58,089 nt of DNA from an uncultured Clostridia bacterium. Its GTDB lineage: Bacteria; Bacillota; Clostridia; Peptostreptococcales; Anaerovoracaceae. A program made the position numbers and the translations under genes. A model generated the notes under the pieces. That model did no database searches. It had not been told where the DNA came from and worked only from the letters and a program-made list of their open reading frames with translations. The DNA lies in NCBI GenBank assembly GCA_934278925.1, contig CAKQWJ010000016.1:1-58089 (forward strand), given 5' to 3'. This document shows, in pieces, positions 40,995 to 50,947 of the stretch; position 1 is the stretch's first letter; every line of letters begins with the position of its first letter.

Positions 40995-42053
40995 ATGAAT
41001 TACGATTACAATCAGCTTTTTGCAAAAGAATACTCCGGCTATTCCCGCATCCGGCACGGTGTGGAGGAAGCCTTTCGCGCGCTGGAGGGATGCCGCCTCA
41101 CCGCTTGGCGAACCGATGCTTCCCTGGGAATCCACGCGCTGGAATTCGGAACCAAATCCCTTCTCATCTGGTACAAGGATTCCGACCGCTGTAAAATCAG
41201 AATCGGTCCGGCCGCCTCGTCCGGCGAACCCTCGGGGCTTTCGTCTTTCGATGGACTGACGGATTGTGCCGGAATGGAACTCCACGATTTCTATGTACTG
41301 ATGGGAGAAGAGCCCTTGCTCTGCCTGTCTTTTTCCGATGCCTTCTTCCATCCGGAAAACCGGCTGCTCCGGCAATACATCATTTCTTCAGAAGAGGGCG
41401 GTCATGGCATTCAGTCCACCGCCGTTCCGGATGAATCCCCCTTCCGCCGAGTTTCTACGGAACGGGTTCCCACCACCCGGCACTTCCGCAAAGTCATTCG
41501 AAATGAGGAAACCGAGGAGCAGTTCGTTTCCCTGTTGGACGAAGACGGCGGCACCCTCATTCCGCCCATCTATAACGACATCGAACTGTTTTCAACGGAG
41601 AAGGAAATCTACCGAACCGGCATTCGAAAGGTAATCCCCGGGGGAACGGATTATGATCTTTTCGGGCTGTGCGACGAAACGGGAAAGGAAATCATTCCCT
41701 GCATCTACCCGGACCTCTATTACATGGCCAACGGATTCGTCCTGGTGATGGATTACCGGCACAAATGGTGGGTGCTGAACGAGCAGAACGAAGCCCTCTT
41801 CGGTCCTCACAATCAGGGCGTGGATATTTACAGCCGCAACCGGGAGTACCTCTACTACATCGAATACAACAAAGATGCCCAATGCGAGGCACTGGGCATC
41901 TACAGCGTGGAACTCCGCACCGAGTTAACGGATGCGGATTATATCCGTATTCAATATTTGGGAGACGATACCTTCCGGGCGCAGAAAATATTCGGCCCCG
42001 GCGATGTTCGAACCGTCCTCATGGATCCTTACGGAAAGATTCTTCCTTCTTAA
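40995..42053 (+). CDS. Protein with degenerate WG-like repeats, function unknown
   Basis: The 352-residue protein has no signal peptide. The second half (about 180-350) contains repeats of the form 'D-x-x-G-x-x-I-x-P-x-Y-x-x-I' (LLDEDGGTLIPPIYNDI, LCDETGKEIIPCIYPDL, MDPYGKILPS), which resemble WG beta repeats. The first half is not recognised. AAGGAG lies before the ATG. It shares its promoter region with iscR in divergent orientation, so the Rrf2 regulator might affect it, but nothing in the protein suggests Fe-S work. Confidence 0.85.
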   Translation: MNYDYNQLFAKEYSGYSRIRHGVEEAFRALEGCRLTAWRTDASLGIHALEFGTKSLLIWYKDSDRCKIRIGPAASSGEPSGLSSFDGLTDCAGMELHDFYVLMGEEPLLCLSFSDAFFHPENRLLRQYIISSEEGGHGIQSTAVPDESPFRRVSTERVPTTRHFRKVIRNEETEEQFVSLLDEDGGTLIPPIYNDIELFSTEKEIYRTGIRKVIPGGTDYDLFGLCDETGKEIIPCIYPDLYYMANGFVLVMDYRHKWWVLNEQNEALFGPHNQGVDIYSRNREYLYYIEYNKDAQCEALGIYSVELRTELTDADYIRIQYLGDDTFRAQKIFGPGDVRTVLMDPYGKILPS

Positions 42054-42056
42054 AGG

Positions 42057-43184
42057 CTATTTTGAAGAACCCCTCAGCATAAGCGAAATGACCGGCCGCG
42101 AGTATTCATCAAATTCTTCTTTGGTGTCCGTGTCAAAAGAACAAGATACCTGTACCGGAGCATTGTCGGTGTGAATGCGGATGCTCTCGTACAGGGACCC
42201 GGCTAGGAAAGCTTCTTTGAATTTCTCCGGCATCTTGTATATGGTCAGAAGTTCCGGATTCATAACCGAAACATCCAGCTTCTTCAGCGGCTTATGCAGA
42301 ATTTCAAAATCCTTCTCCGCACGATTTAGATTTTCCTCCAAACTCTGATTCACATCCAGCTCTTCCGTATAATGAATATCCTGAATCACTCCGCTTTCAT
42401 TGAAGGTGAAATAAATATAGCTTGCCGGAACACCGTCCTCTCTTTGCCGAAGATTACCGATTACATGGTATCCGTAATCCCGATAGGACTCTTTAGGATT
42501 ATCCGCAGAAACGTATTCGCACACAGGTTCCATTGCCGCCTTCACCTTGTTGATCTGTTCGGCAGCCATCTCGATGTTCTCCTGCTTTTTCTGATTTCCT
42601 TCCATGTATTGAGGAATGTACATTCCGATCAGAAGCATCACCGGCAAGATTGCAAAAGCAATAAGCCGCTTCTTTATGTTCGGGATCGGAACCCGATAGG
42701 CTTCCGCCATCAATTCCGCATTGCTGCCGATTTCCGACAGAATATCTGTCGCGGTTGCCACCGCACTCACCGCTGCCGCCGCTTCCATCGCTCCACCGAT
42801 GTTTTTCACCGTATCGCTGTCGCTTTTTCGAAGCAGCCGTCCGGAAGCCTGCATTGCAATGGTGCCGGCAACCTGAGCAGAACGGTCGGTCTCTTTTTGG
42901 TCTACTTGCAAGCGAGTCTGAAGAGTTTTCCACGCCACCCCTCGCATTCCAAATCGCGGGCGAAGCGTACAGAAGCAGAATATAATCACGTTCAGCACAA
43001 TCAACGCGATGGCGGTGTAGAGTCCTCGCGGCTGAAACCCCTTGTTGTGAAACACCAGGTCATCAACCATCTCCAGCGGAATAATCTCCAGACACAGCAC
43101 GAAAGCCATGATAAGAGCCACCAGGGCAACCTTCGGATACACGCAGTACCGCTGAATCCGCTTCTTTTCTTTTTCATTAATCAT
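42057..43184 (-). CDS. Membrane protein of unknown function
   Basis: The 375-residue protein has two membrane segments near the N-terminus (about 18-36 and 57-75), an alanine-rich helical cytoplasmic part (about 95-165), a third membrane segment (about 173-190) and an outside C-terminal domain of some 180 residues. I do not recognise the family. It ends three bases from the convergent gene at 42053 and starts 15 bases after the ABC exporter stop, so it is probably transcribed with the exporter. Its ribosome site is weak (ATGGGAAT). Confidence 0.8.
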   Translation of the reverse strand: MINEKEKKRIQRYCVYPKVALVALIMAFVLCLEIIPLEMVDDLVFHNKGFQPRGLYTAIALIVLNVIIFCFCTLRPRFGMRGVAWKTLQTRLQVDQKETDRSAQVAGTIAMQASGRLLRKSDSDTVKNIGGAMEAAAAVSAVATATDILSEIGSNAELMAEAYRVPIPNIKKRLIAFAILPVMLLIGMYIPQYMEGNQKKQENIEMAAEQINKVKAAMEPVCEYVSADNPKESYRDYGYHVIGNLRQREDGVPASYIYFTFNESGVIQDIHYTEELDVNQSLEENLNRAEKDFEILHKPLKKLDVSVMNPELLTIYKMPEKFKEAFLAGSLYESIRIHTDNAPVQVSCSFDTDTKEEFDEYSRPVISLMLRGSSK

Positions 43185-43199
43185 CGTGATATTCCCATA

Positions 43200-44951
43200 C
43201 TACAGTTCATACATGTGATACATGTGGGCGTACAGTCCGTCCTTCGCCATCAGCTCATCATGGCTTCCCTCTTCCTGAATGCCGTTCTCCGTCAAAACGA
43301 TGATTCGGTCCGCATTTTTGATGGTGGTCAGACGGTGTGCGATGGTCAGCGTGGTTCTTCCCTTAGCCAACTCTGCCAGAGAAGACTGTACGAGACGCTC
43401 GCTTTCGTTGTCCAATGCCGAAGTGGCCTCATCCAGAATCAGAATCGGCGGGTTCTTCAGGAATACCCGAGCGATACTGATTCGCTGCTTCTGGCCGCCG
43501 GAAAGCTTCGTTCCCCGCTCTCCCACATAGGTGTCGTATCCGTCCGGCATTTCCCGGATAAAATCATCGGCACCGGCTAATTTTGCCGCCGCAATAATTT
43601 CCTCCCGAGTGGCACCGGGACGGCCGTACTCGATATTTCCCGCAATGGTGTCGGAGAACAGATATACGTCCTGCTGCACCATTCCAATCTGGGAACGGAG
43701 GGACTGAATCTTTGCCTTTCGGATGTCCACCCCATCCACGGAAATGCTTCCGGATGTAACATCGTAGAAACGCGGAATCAGGTTGCAGAAGGTGGTTTTT
43801 CCCGCACCGGAAGGTCCCACCAATGCGATATTCTCCCCTGCACGAATGTGCAGGTTGATGCGATTCAGGATTTCCTCGCTGTCGTTATAGCGGAAGGACA
43901 CATCCTTGAAATCCACCTCACCCTTCAGCGGTCCCAGTGTTACCGCATCCGGCGCATCATCCACTTCTACCGGTTCGTCCATCACTTCCACGAACCGCTC
44001 AATTCCCGTAATGCCTCGCTGGAACTGCTCCGTGAATTCCACAATTCGGCGGATGGCTTCCAGCAGCATGTTTACATAAAGAAGATATGCGATGAAATCA
44101 CCGGCGGTGATAACGCCTTTAATCAGAGAAATGGAGCCCAGCAGCACGATCATCACGTACATCAGCCCGTCAAACATCCGGGTTACGCTGCGGAATCCCG
44201 CCATGTTCTTGTATCCGATGCGCTTCGCATCCAGGAACTTGGCATTTCCATCGCTGAACTTTTCTTTTTCGATATCCTCGTTGGCAAAGGATTTGGCCAC
44301 CCGGATTCCCAGCAGGCTGTCCTCCACGTGGGCATTTACTTCACCCAGCTGACTCCGCTGCAGCTTGAAGGCCGAACGCATCTTGGTCCGATACTTCATG
44401 GCAAAGTAGATCATCAGCGGAATCATGGCGAAAAGCACCAATGTCAGCGGCACATTCACCCGGATCAATATGACGAACGAAATGATGATTTTAACCGCCG
44501 CGATAAAATACTCTTCCGGACAGTGGTGGGCGAATTCCGCAATGTCGAACAGGTCCGTGGTGATTCTGGAAACCAGCTGGCCGATTTTGTTCTCACTGTA
44601 GTAGGAGTAGGACAGTTCCTGGAAGTGGCGAAACAGGTCACGCCGCATGTCCGTCTCAATCAGCGCGCCCATTACGTGGCCCGTGTTCTGCATGTAGTAG
44701 TTGGACAGCACGTCCACCACTCGTAGTACCAGATACAGCGCGGACAGACGCACCACCATGTTGATGGTGAGGTCGGCCGGATGGTACGATACCGTGTTGG
44801 TGATAAACCGGATGATGACCGGCAGCACCAGGTCACAAACGCTGGTGAATGCGGCACAAATCAGGTCAAAAATAAAAATCTTTTTATAAGAGCTGAAGTA
44901 CGGCATGAACCGCTTCAGCAAATACCCGGTGGGCAGTGTATGGTTCTTCAT
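43200..44951 (-). CDS. ABC exporter, fused permease and ATPase
   Basis: The 583-residue half-transporter has six membrane segments (about 15-310) and an ATPase with GPSGAGKTTFC (Walker A), LSGGQKQRISIARV (signature), ILILDEATSALD (Walker B) and the switch His in IAHRLTT. It resembles MsbA/LmrA-like multidrug or lipid exporters, and should work as a homodimer since no partner half is nearby. GGAGG precedes the ATG. The substrate cannot be read from sequence. Confidence 0.94.
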   Translation of the reverse strand: MKNHTLPTGYLLKRFMPYFSSYKKIFIFDLICAAFTSVCDLVLPVIIRFITNTVSYHPADLTINMVVRLSALYLVLRVVDVLSNYYMQNTGHVMGALIETDMRRDLFRHFQELSYSYYSENKIGQLVSRITTDLFDIAEFAHHCPEEYFIAAVKIIISFVILIRVNVPLTLVLFAMIPLMIYFAMKYRTKMRSAFKLQRSQLGEVNAHVEDSLLGIRVAKSFANEDIEKEKFSDGNAKFLDAKRIGYKNMAGFRSVTRMFDGLMYVMIVLLGSISLIKGVITAGDFIAYLLYVNMLLEAIRRIVEFTEQFQRGITGIERFVEVMDEPVEVDDAPDAVTLGPLKGEVDFKDVSFRYNDSEEILNRINLHIRAGENIALVGPSGAGKTTFCNLIPRFYDVTSGSISVDGVDIRKAKIQSLRSQIGMVQQDVYLFSDTIAGNIEYGRPGATREEIIAAAKLAGADDFIREMPDGYDTYVGERGTKLSGGQKQRISIARVFLKNPPILILDEATSALDNESERLVQSSLAELAKGRTTLTIAHRLTTIKNADRIIVLTENGIQEEGSHDELMAKDGLYAHMYHMYEL

Positions 44952-45060
44952 ATTTTTCCTCCTTATTCATATTGCAACAAGTTATTGTACCCAATCATTT
45001 GGGAAGTTGCAAGAGTAATTGTATGTCGAAGCAATAACGCAATTCCATAGAATGAAGGAA

Positions 45061-45092
45061 AGAAGCGAGGAGCATTTCGCATCCTCGCTTCT
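45061..45092. terminator. Hairpin terminator after the GltS-like transporter gene
   Basis: AGAAGCGAGGA pairs perfectly with TCCTCGCTTCT. T-rich sequence follows on the minus strand, 41 bases past the transporter stop. Confidence 0.8.
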
Positions 45093-45132
45093 TTTCGATG
45101 TAAGTAATTGTATGATAGGTAATTGAAACCGG

Positions 45133-46308
45133 CTAGATCCAGTTGACCATGACTCCTGCGAAGAGTACCGATACGATTGAAACAGAAACCATTCCGGCTA
45201 TCAGCATTCTCGGCATGATGTGCTGCAAGATGATGTGCTGTTCTTCTTCCGTTTCTCCCACTGCTTTGGCAACTTCACTCGGAACGATGTAAGTACCCGG
45301 GAAACCGAACAATGCGGTTACACCAAGAGCAAAGGACATGTACCAACTCTCCCCGAAGATTTTTCCGATGACAATTGAAATCAGTGCACAGCTTGCCAAA
45401 CCGATTACAAAAATGATAATCATCGGTTTAATCATGGACACCAACTGACCCGGTGTAGTATTGGCCAAATTGGCGAATACGTTCGTTAATACAGCGCCGA
45501 TTACAAAAGTAAATCCGTTCGCCTTCTCCATCGCACCTTCTTCCAAGAATCCGAATTCGTGGAAAAACACACCCAGAACCAGACAGATAACCAGCATATT
45601 CACCTTCCCGCCGGTGAGATTGGAAAGATACTGCGCCAAGCAAGCCACAATTGCAAGCTTTGCCAACATGAAATTCGCTCCTCTGTATTTCTCCGGAACG
45701 TCCGGGATGAATTTCAGTTTGGATTTCTTGTTTTCTTCATCCGTGCCTTCTGCCGCACCTGCAGTAAGCTGGCCGTTACGAATCATTCCTCTCAGACGAA
45801 GCGCTTCTTTCTTGCATAGAATCGATGCAATTGGGAATCCAATGACACCCTGCAGAATCAGCACCATGGATCCGAATAGGACGATGTTTGCACCTGCTTT
45901 CTGAAGTGCGTCAGACATTACCAGGAATGCCACAACACCGCCACCAACAATCGGCGCTGCAATCAACGCTTCAAAGCGATTAATAAACAGTTGTCCGATA
46001 AAGTACACGCCTAAGCAAATGCCAATGGTAGAGCATAAGACTAGAACTACGGTTTTCCATTCTGCAATCAGTTCTTTCAATTTAATGGTGGTGCCCATAT
46101 GTACCAGCATCAGCCCCACCGTCACGCCGGCAAAAAGCTGAAGCGTGGAATCCTGAAAAATCGTTGCCGGAAGCCCGTTCCAGAACCCGATGGCAAACAG
46201 AATCGATGCTACAAACAGCATAGAAATAATTGCTTTGCTCTTCGTGGCAATGAAATCACCGATTGCATATACCACGAGGATTATCGTTAATGCGTATAAT
46301 CCATTCAT
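45133..46308 (-). CDS. Polytopic transporter, possibly GltS-like
   Basis: The 391-residue protein is almost wholly membrane segments (about ten to twelve) with one charged cytoplasmic loop near 185-210. Repeated small-residue stretches (VGGGVVAFLVMSD, ALFGFPGTYIVPSEVA) recall sodium-coupled carriers such as GltS, but the match is distant. It is 36 bases after an M20 hydrolase gene and divergent from a LysR regulator, so it probably brings in the hydrolase's substrate or exports a product. AAGGAG precedes the ATG. Confidence 0.75.
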   Translation of the reverse strand: MNGLYALTIILVVYAIGDFIATKSKAIISMLFVASILFAIGFWNGLPATIFQDSTLQLFAGVTVGLMLVHMGTTIKLKELIAEWKTVVLVLCSTIGICLGVYFIGQLFINRFEALIAAPIVGGGVVAFLVMSDALQKAGANIVLFGSMVLILQGVIGFPIASILCKKEALRLRGMIRNGQLTAGAAEGTDEENKKSKLKFIPDVPEKYRGANFMLAKLAIVACLAQYLSNLTGGKVNMLVICLVLGVFFHEFGFLEEGAMEKANGFTFVIGAVLTNVFANLANTTPGQLVSMIKPMIIIFVIGLASCALISIVIGKIFGESWYMSFALGVTALFGFPGTYIVPSEVAKAVGETEEEQHIILQHIMPRMLIAGMVSVSIVSVLFAGVMVNWI

Positions 46309-46344
46309 AGTTATTCTCCTTTTCGTTACCTCAATTAATACTTT

Positions 46345-47532
46345 TTATTTCGTGTGATGTGCAAGATATTCAAATGCGCATTGACAGTGCGCTGCCGTGC
46401 CGTAAGGCAATGCTTCCTCATCGATCCGCATCTTCGGATTATGCATGGAATATTCATATCCATCTTCCGGTGATCCGGCGCACACATTGGCATAGAAGGT
46501 TGGGATGTACATTCCCAGATTTGCGAAATCTTCCGATCCGGAAATTGGCTTAATTATCTCCACCTTCTTTGCAACCGCTTCAATATACCCTTTCATTTCT
46601 TTCGTAAGTTCTCTGTCATTTACATTTGGAGCAACTCCCACCCGGTATTCCGTAACAGCAGTTCCGCGCCAAACCGCCGCAATTCCGGAAGAAATCTCCT
46701 CTATCCGACGTTTTAGAAATTCCCTTTTCTCACGGCTAAAAGCACGAACGTTTCCAAGAATTTCCGCACTGTCCGGAATGATGTTGCTGGCGCTTCCGGA
46801 TGTCACACTGCCAATGGATAGAATCACATCATCGTTAAATGCCGTTTCCATAATCGGCATTTGATGCAGCGCCGTTACGATATTCGATGCAATGTTCACT
46901 GCAGAAACACCCTGATATGCACAGGATCCGTGAGCGGAACGTCCGGAAACATGAATGCAAAATTCGTCCGCCGAAGGCATCATTTGCCCTTCTGTGAAGA
47001 CGATGGTACCCGGATGCAAATCGTAATTTCCACATCGCCCGGTATTAATGTGGAATCCCATCGCGGCATCTACTTTCGGATTCTCCAGTATTCCTTCGTC
47101 TATCATGCGTTGAGATCCCTGCAGCAATTCCTCTGCCGGTTGGAACATGAACTTCACCGTTCCTTTCAGTTCCGATTCATGTTTCTTCAAAATTTTGGCC
47201 GCGCCCAAAAGCATCGCCGTATGACAATCATGCCCACAGCTGTGACATATTCCATCTTTTTCACTGGAATATTCCACGCCGGAATCTTCCTGCTGCGGCA
47301 AAGCATCCATATCCGCCCGCAGAAGGATCACCGGGCCGGTTCCGGTTCCAATCATACAGGTAAGACCTCCGCCTAACTTCTCGGGAAAGCAGCCGTAGGA
47401 TTCCAATTGTGTCGCCACGAACTCGATGGTTTCCGAAAGATTGAAGCCCAGTTCCGGTCGTCGATGAATATGACGGCGATTGGAAATAATCTCATCTTGA
47501 ATACTCAACGCCTCCTCAAGAAATCGATTCAT
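46345..47532 (-). CDS. M20-family amidohydrolase/peptidase
   Basis: The 395-residue zinc enzyme resembles HipO/AbgB-type aminoacyl amide hydrolases. Metal ligands are in SCGHDCHTAML, the catalytic Glu in QPAEELLQG, and a late SGSEDFANLG provides another ligand region. A dimerisation domain occupies about 185-300. The start at 47532 has AAAGGAG nine bases upstream. The first in-frame ATG lies on that ribosome site itself, so it is rejected. With the transporter and LysR gene it forms a small uptake-and-cleavage unit. The substrate is unknown. Confidence 0.92.
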   Translation of the reverse strand: MNRFLEEALSIQDEIISNRRHIHRRPELGFNLSETIEFVATQLESYGCFPEKLGGGLTCMIGTGTGPVILLRADMDALPQQEDSGVEYSSEKDGICHSCGHDCHTAMLLGAAKILKKHESELKGTVKFMFQPAEELLQGSQRMIDEGILENPKVDAAMGFHINTGRCGNYDLHPGTIVFTEGQMMPSADEFCIHVSGRSAHGSCAYQGVSAVNIASNIVTALHQMPIMETAFNDDVILSIGSVTSGSASNIIPDSAEILGNVRAFSREKREFLKRRIEEISSGIAAVWRGTAVTEYRVGVAPNVNDRELTKEMKGYIEAVAKKVEIIKPISGSEDFANLGMYIPTFYANVCAGSPEDGYEYSMHNPKMRIDEEALPYGTAAHCQCAFEYLAHHTK

Positions 47533-47639
47533 ATCTCTCATCTCCTTTCTCTCTTTAATCTAGTCATGATTGTACTATCCTTTGTGTCTCGGGAGGAAAT
47601 GCCTTGAACTAATACAGCCATTAATAAAAATAATACCCC

Positions 47640-47670
47640 CTATATTATCGGAAAATTTCGACAATATAAG
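47640..47670. promoter_or_regulatory. Palindrome in the LysR/M20 divergent region
   Basis: CTATATTATCG and CGACAATATAAG form an imperfect inverted repeat around GAAAATTT. It is the likely binding site of the LysR regulator, about 110 bases from both starts. Confidence 0.6.
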
Positions 47671-47748
47671 AGGTTATTTTTGCATGAATTATTGTATAAT
47701 TAGTTATTCGATACCGTTCACAATGGAAAGGAAGTATCATATAGAGTT

Positions 47749-48714
47749 ATGGAAATCAGACAGGTGTACTACGCACTTGAAATTGCGAAGCAAAAGAGCT
47801 TCTCGAAAGCAGCTCGGAAACTATACATTACCCAACCGGCAATCACGCACCAAATTAAAGCCTTAGAGGAAGAACTTCAAGTTCATCTTTTTGACCGCAC
47901 ACCACAAGGAGTCACCCTAACCCCGGAAGGCGAAAAATTCTGCCGGTATGGTGAGAAAATCATTGGCGCGGTGGATGATCTTCGAAGTGCATTTGACTTG
48001 GGAAATCCGGACGAAACACCCATCCTCCGGATTGGTGTCTTTCCGTTCTACAGCGTATCCCCCCTTCAGCACATATTGACATCTTTTTTTGCGGGAAATT
48101 ACAAAGTATTCGGAAATATGAAGACCATTGACAATTATCAGGCTTTTAATCGCCTGGAATCCGGAGACTTGGATTTTGCTGTTGTCAAAATCAAGCCGGG
48201 AAATATTCCGGAAAGTCTCGAATATATCACTTTGGATGAGGAAAATCTCTATCTGTTAATTCAACGCAAAAGCAATCGCATTCAGGGCGGAACGATTCCG
48301 GTTCAGGCGTTAGGTGATTTTCCCCTGTTGACCGGCGAAGAGGACTCTCACTTCTATCGGGAAATGAAAACTCTGTACGATAGATATAATATGCCATTCA
48401 ATGTTTCTTTTATGAACACCAAAGAAACACAGATTATGAAAGAAATGATTAAAGATGGTGTGGGTGTTGTTTTGGCCACGGAACAGGTTGCCCGCACACT
48501 GGAAAGCGATGAAATTGCCGCTCTTCGAATTGAACCAAATCAGACTTTTTACACTGTCTTGGCATACCCGAAAAACCGAAAATTGAGAGGAATCTTTCTC
48601 ACTTTCAAAAATTATGTGGCGAATCATTACGCATCCGCTAGCCGGGAAGCGAAAAAACCAATATCCGTTTCCCACACTTTGGATCAGGAGGAATTGGAAA
48701 ATGAAACCGAATAG
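47749..48714 (+). CDS. LysR-family transcription regulator
   Basis: The 321-residue protein has the LysR N-terminal helix-turn-helix (MEIRQVYYALEIAKQKSFSKAARKL, then QPAITHQIKALEEEL and LFDRTPQGVTLTPEGE) and an effector-binding domain from about 90. It is divergent from the M20 hydrolase and transporter genes, the usual arrangement for a LysR target. A perfect TATAAT is at 47695-47700. The ribosome site AAAGGAAG is unusually far (about 15 bases) from the only suitable ATG. Its 3' end overlaps yitT by 14 bases. Confidence 0.93.
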   Translation: MEIRQVYYALEIAKQKSFSKAARKLYITQPAITHQIKALEEELQVHLFDRTPQGVTLTPEGEKFCRYGEKIIGAVDDLRSAFDLGNPDETPILRIGVFPFYSVSPLQHILTSFFAGNYKVFGNMKTIDNYQAFNRLESGDLDFAVVKIKPGNIPESLEYITLDEENLYLLIQRKSNRIQGGTIPVQALGDFPLLTGEEDSHFYREMKTLYDRYNMPFNVSFMNTKETQIMKEMIKDGVGVVLATEQVARTLESDEIAALRIEPNQTFYTVLAYPKNRKLRGIFLTFKNYVANHYASASREAKKPISVSHTLDQEELENETE

Positions 48715-49600
48715 CCGGATTCCATCGAAATATCGTCATTTCATCGAACAGAATGCCTGGATGATAGGAGGGAACATCCTCTTTGCCATCGGCGTCAATA
48801 TGATTGTCACCCCGCTGGGACTGTACAACGGGGGTTTTATGGGAATGGCGCAGCTGCTGCGCCTCCTCTGCGTCAACGTGCTGCATATTCCGGTTCCGGC
48901 CGGCTTTGACCTGGTGGGTGTCATCTACTTCCTGGAGAACGTGCCGCTGTTCTTCCTCGCGTACAAGGTGGTGGGAAAAGAATTCTGCTTCAAATCCCTG
49001 GTGTCCATCGGCATCGCCTCTCTGGCACTGGCATTGGTTCCCGTGCCGGCCACACCGATCATGCATGATACCCTGGCGGCCTGCTTTGTGGGCGGCGTCA
49101 TCGCCGGAAGCGGCGCCGGCATGGTAATGCGCGGAGGTTCCTCCGGCGGCGGACAGGATATCATCGGCGTGTGCATGGCCATTCGCCACCCTAATGCCAA
49201 AGTCGGAATTATCAGCATCATCATGAATGTTTTTATCTACGGCGTCTGCCTCTTCATTTTTAACGTGGAGGTGGTCATCTATTCCCTGATCTACACCACG
49301 ATTCTGGCGGTGTTCCTGGACCGGATGTTCATCCAGAACATCAACGTGCAGGTGATGATTTTCACCAAGAACCCGGGAATCTCCGACGTGATTCTCACGG
49401 AGATGGAGCGGGGCGTTACCGACTGGACCGGCCGCGGGGCATACACGAAAGAGGATTCCTACATCCTGGTAACCATGATTTCCAAGTATGAAATCGAGCG
49501 GCTGCTGAGCCTGGTGCGCGGCATCGATCCCCATGCTTTCGTCATCGTGACGGAAGGCACTAAGGTATACGGAAATTTCCAGAAAAAGCTGACGGATTAA
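48701..49600 (+). CDS. YitT-family membrane protein
   Basis: The 299-residue protein has about five or six membrane segments (about 20-190, including the glycine-rich MRGGSSGGGQDIIG) and a C-terminal cytoplasmic ferredoxin-like domain (about 215-290, DUF2179). The family is common in Firmicutes and its function is not known. AGGAGG within the LysR gene precedes the start at 48701. It ends convergent with the MATE gene, sharing TTAA as overlapping stops. Confidence 0.92.
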   Translation: MKPNSRIPSKYRHFIEQNAWMIGGNILFAIGVNMIVTPLGLYNGGFMGMAQLLRLLCVNVLHIPVPAGFDLVGVIYFLENVPLFFLAYKVVGKEFCFKSLVSIGIASLALALVPVPATPIMHDTLAACFVGGVIAGSGAGMVMRGGSSGGGQDIIGVCMAIRHPNAKVGIISIIMNVFIYGVCLFIFNVEVVIYSLIYTTILAVFLDRMFIQNINVQVMIFTKNPGISDVILTEMERGVTDWTGRGAYTKEDSYILVTMISKYEIERLLSLVRGIDPHAFVIVTEGTKVYGNFQKKLTD

Positions 49601-50946
49601 TTCATGGGCAGCAGTTCCGGCATTGCTTTACGATGCTTTAGTTTCCGGTAGAAAAGCACATTAAGAATAATTCCAACAAAGGTTGCTGCCGGAGCCGCCA
49701 AACCGATTCGGGTGAGGCTGGCGTCGGGCTGGATGCTCATGTAATAGGCCAGCGGTAACCGAACCAATAATGTCTGTATGAGACCCTGTGTCATGACCCA
49801 CAGGGTCTTGTCATGTCCGTTGAAATAACCGATCATGCTGAACAGCACCGCGGTGACAATGGTTTCCGGCGCGAATCCTTTCAGGTATTCGTATCCCCGC
49901 TGAACAACGCCCACATCTTCGGTGAAAATTTCGGTGAGCAGGTTTCCCTTAAAGAATACAATCAGAAATACCACGCATCCCACAGCCAGACCAATTCGGA
50001 TGCCGGTGAACATGGCTTTGGAGGCCCGCTTCTCGTCGCCGGCGCCCACGTTCTGGGAAACAAAGGAGGCCATGGACTGCATCAGGGAACTTGGAATCAA
50101 CATGGCGAAGTTGACCACCTTGCAGGCCACGCCGTATCCGGAGGATGCTTCCAGTCCCAGTCGGTTCACAAAAGCACACAGCGCCAGGAAGGACAGCTGA
50201 GTCAGGAACTCCTGGAGAGCTAACGGACAGCCGACCTTCAGTGCTCTCCGGCACTGGTGGTTCAGCCGGAAGTCCCTTCGGGCGATGCGGAATGGAAGAT
50301 TTCTTTTTTTTAGCAAAACCAGCGCGAACACCACGCTGACGGCCTGAGCGAAAACGGTAGCCAAAGCGGCACCGGCTGCGTCCATTCGGAGTCCGGCAAC
50401 CAGAAGGAGATCCCCCGCCACGTTCACCAGGCAGGCCACCGCCACAAAGATCAGCGGTGATTTGCTGTCGCCCAGTCCCCGGAAGATGGCTGCCAGCACG
50501 TTATACGCCACGATAAAAATAATTCCGGCACCGCAGATGCGCACGTATTTGGCGGTCAGGTCCAGTGCCTCCGCCGGCGCCTGCATGATTTTGGAAATGG
50601 GATACGGGAAAAGCACCATCACGCTGAAAAGAATCACCGACAGGATGGCGAAAACGACCGTGGCACCGCCAATCAGCGGGCCGATATTCTCCGGATTCTT
50701 CTCCCCGATATACCGGGCAATCAGCACGGTGATGCCCATGGCCAGCTGGGTAATCACGAATGTTACCAGGTTCAGCACCTGACTGCCGGTGGATACCGCC
50801 GAAAGTCCGGATGTGGTTCCGAACCGGCCCACCACCAGCAAATCCACGGCACCGTATGCCGCCTGCAGCACCAGCGCGCCCAGCACCGGAAGCATAAACG
50901 ACACCAGCTTCTTGCTAATGCTCCCCTTTGTAAAATCTCCGTTCAT
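49597..50946 (-). CDS. MATE-family multidrug exporter
   Basis: The 449-residue protein has twelve membrane segments in two related halves and begins with the MATE pattern (KKLVSFMLPVLGALVLQAAYGAVDLLVVGRF-type helix 1). It exports cationic compounds using an ion gradient. The ATG at 50946 lies one base after the stop of the MarR gene (TAG then T then ATG), so it depends on coupling. A TTG three codons before is another possibility. Control by the MarR regulator is likely. Confidence 0.93.
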   Translation of the reverse strand: MNGDFTKGSISKKLVSFMLPVLGALVLQAAYGAVDLLVVGRFGTTSGLSAVSTGSQVLNLVTFVITQLAMGITVLIARYIGEKNPENIGPLIGGATVVFAILSVILFSVMVLFPYPISKIMQAPAEALDLTAKYVRICGAGIIFIVAYNVLAAIFRGLGDSKSPLIFVAVACLVNVAGDLLLVAGLRMDAAGAALATVFAQAVSVVFALVLLKKRNLPFRIARRDFRLNHQCRRALKVGCPLALQEFLTQLSFLALCAFVNRLGLEASSGYGVACKVVNFAMLIPSSLMQSMASFVSQNVGAGDEKRASKAMFTGIRIGLAVGCVVFLIVFFKGNLLTEIFTEDVGVVQRGYEYLKGFAPETIVTAVLFSMIGYFNGHDKTLWVMTQGLIQTLLVRLPLAYYMSIQPDASLTRIGLAAPAATFVGIILNVLFYRKLKHRKAMPELLPMN

Positions 50947-50947
50947 A

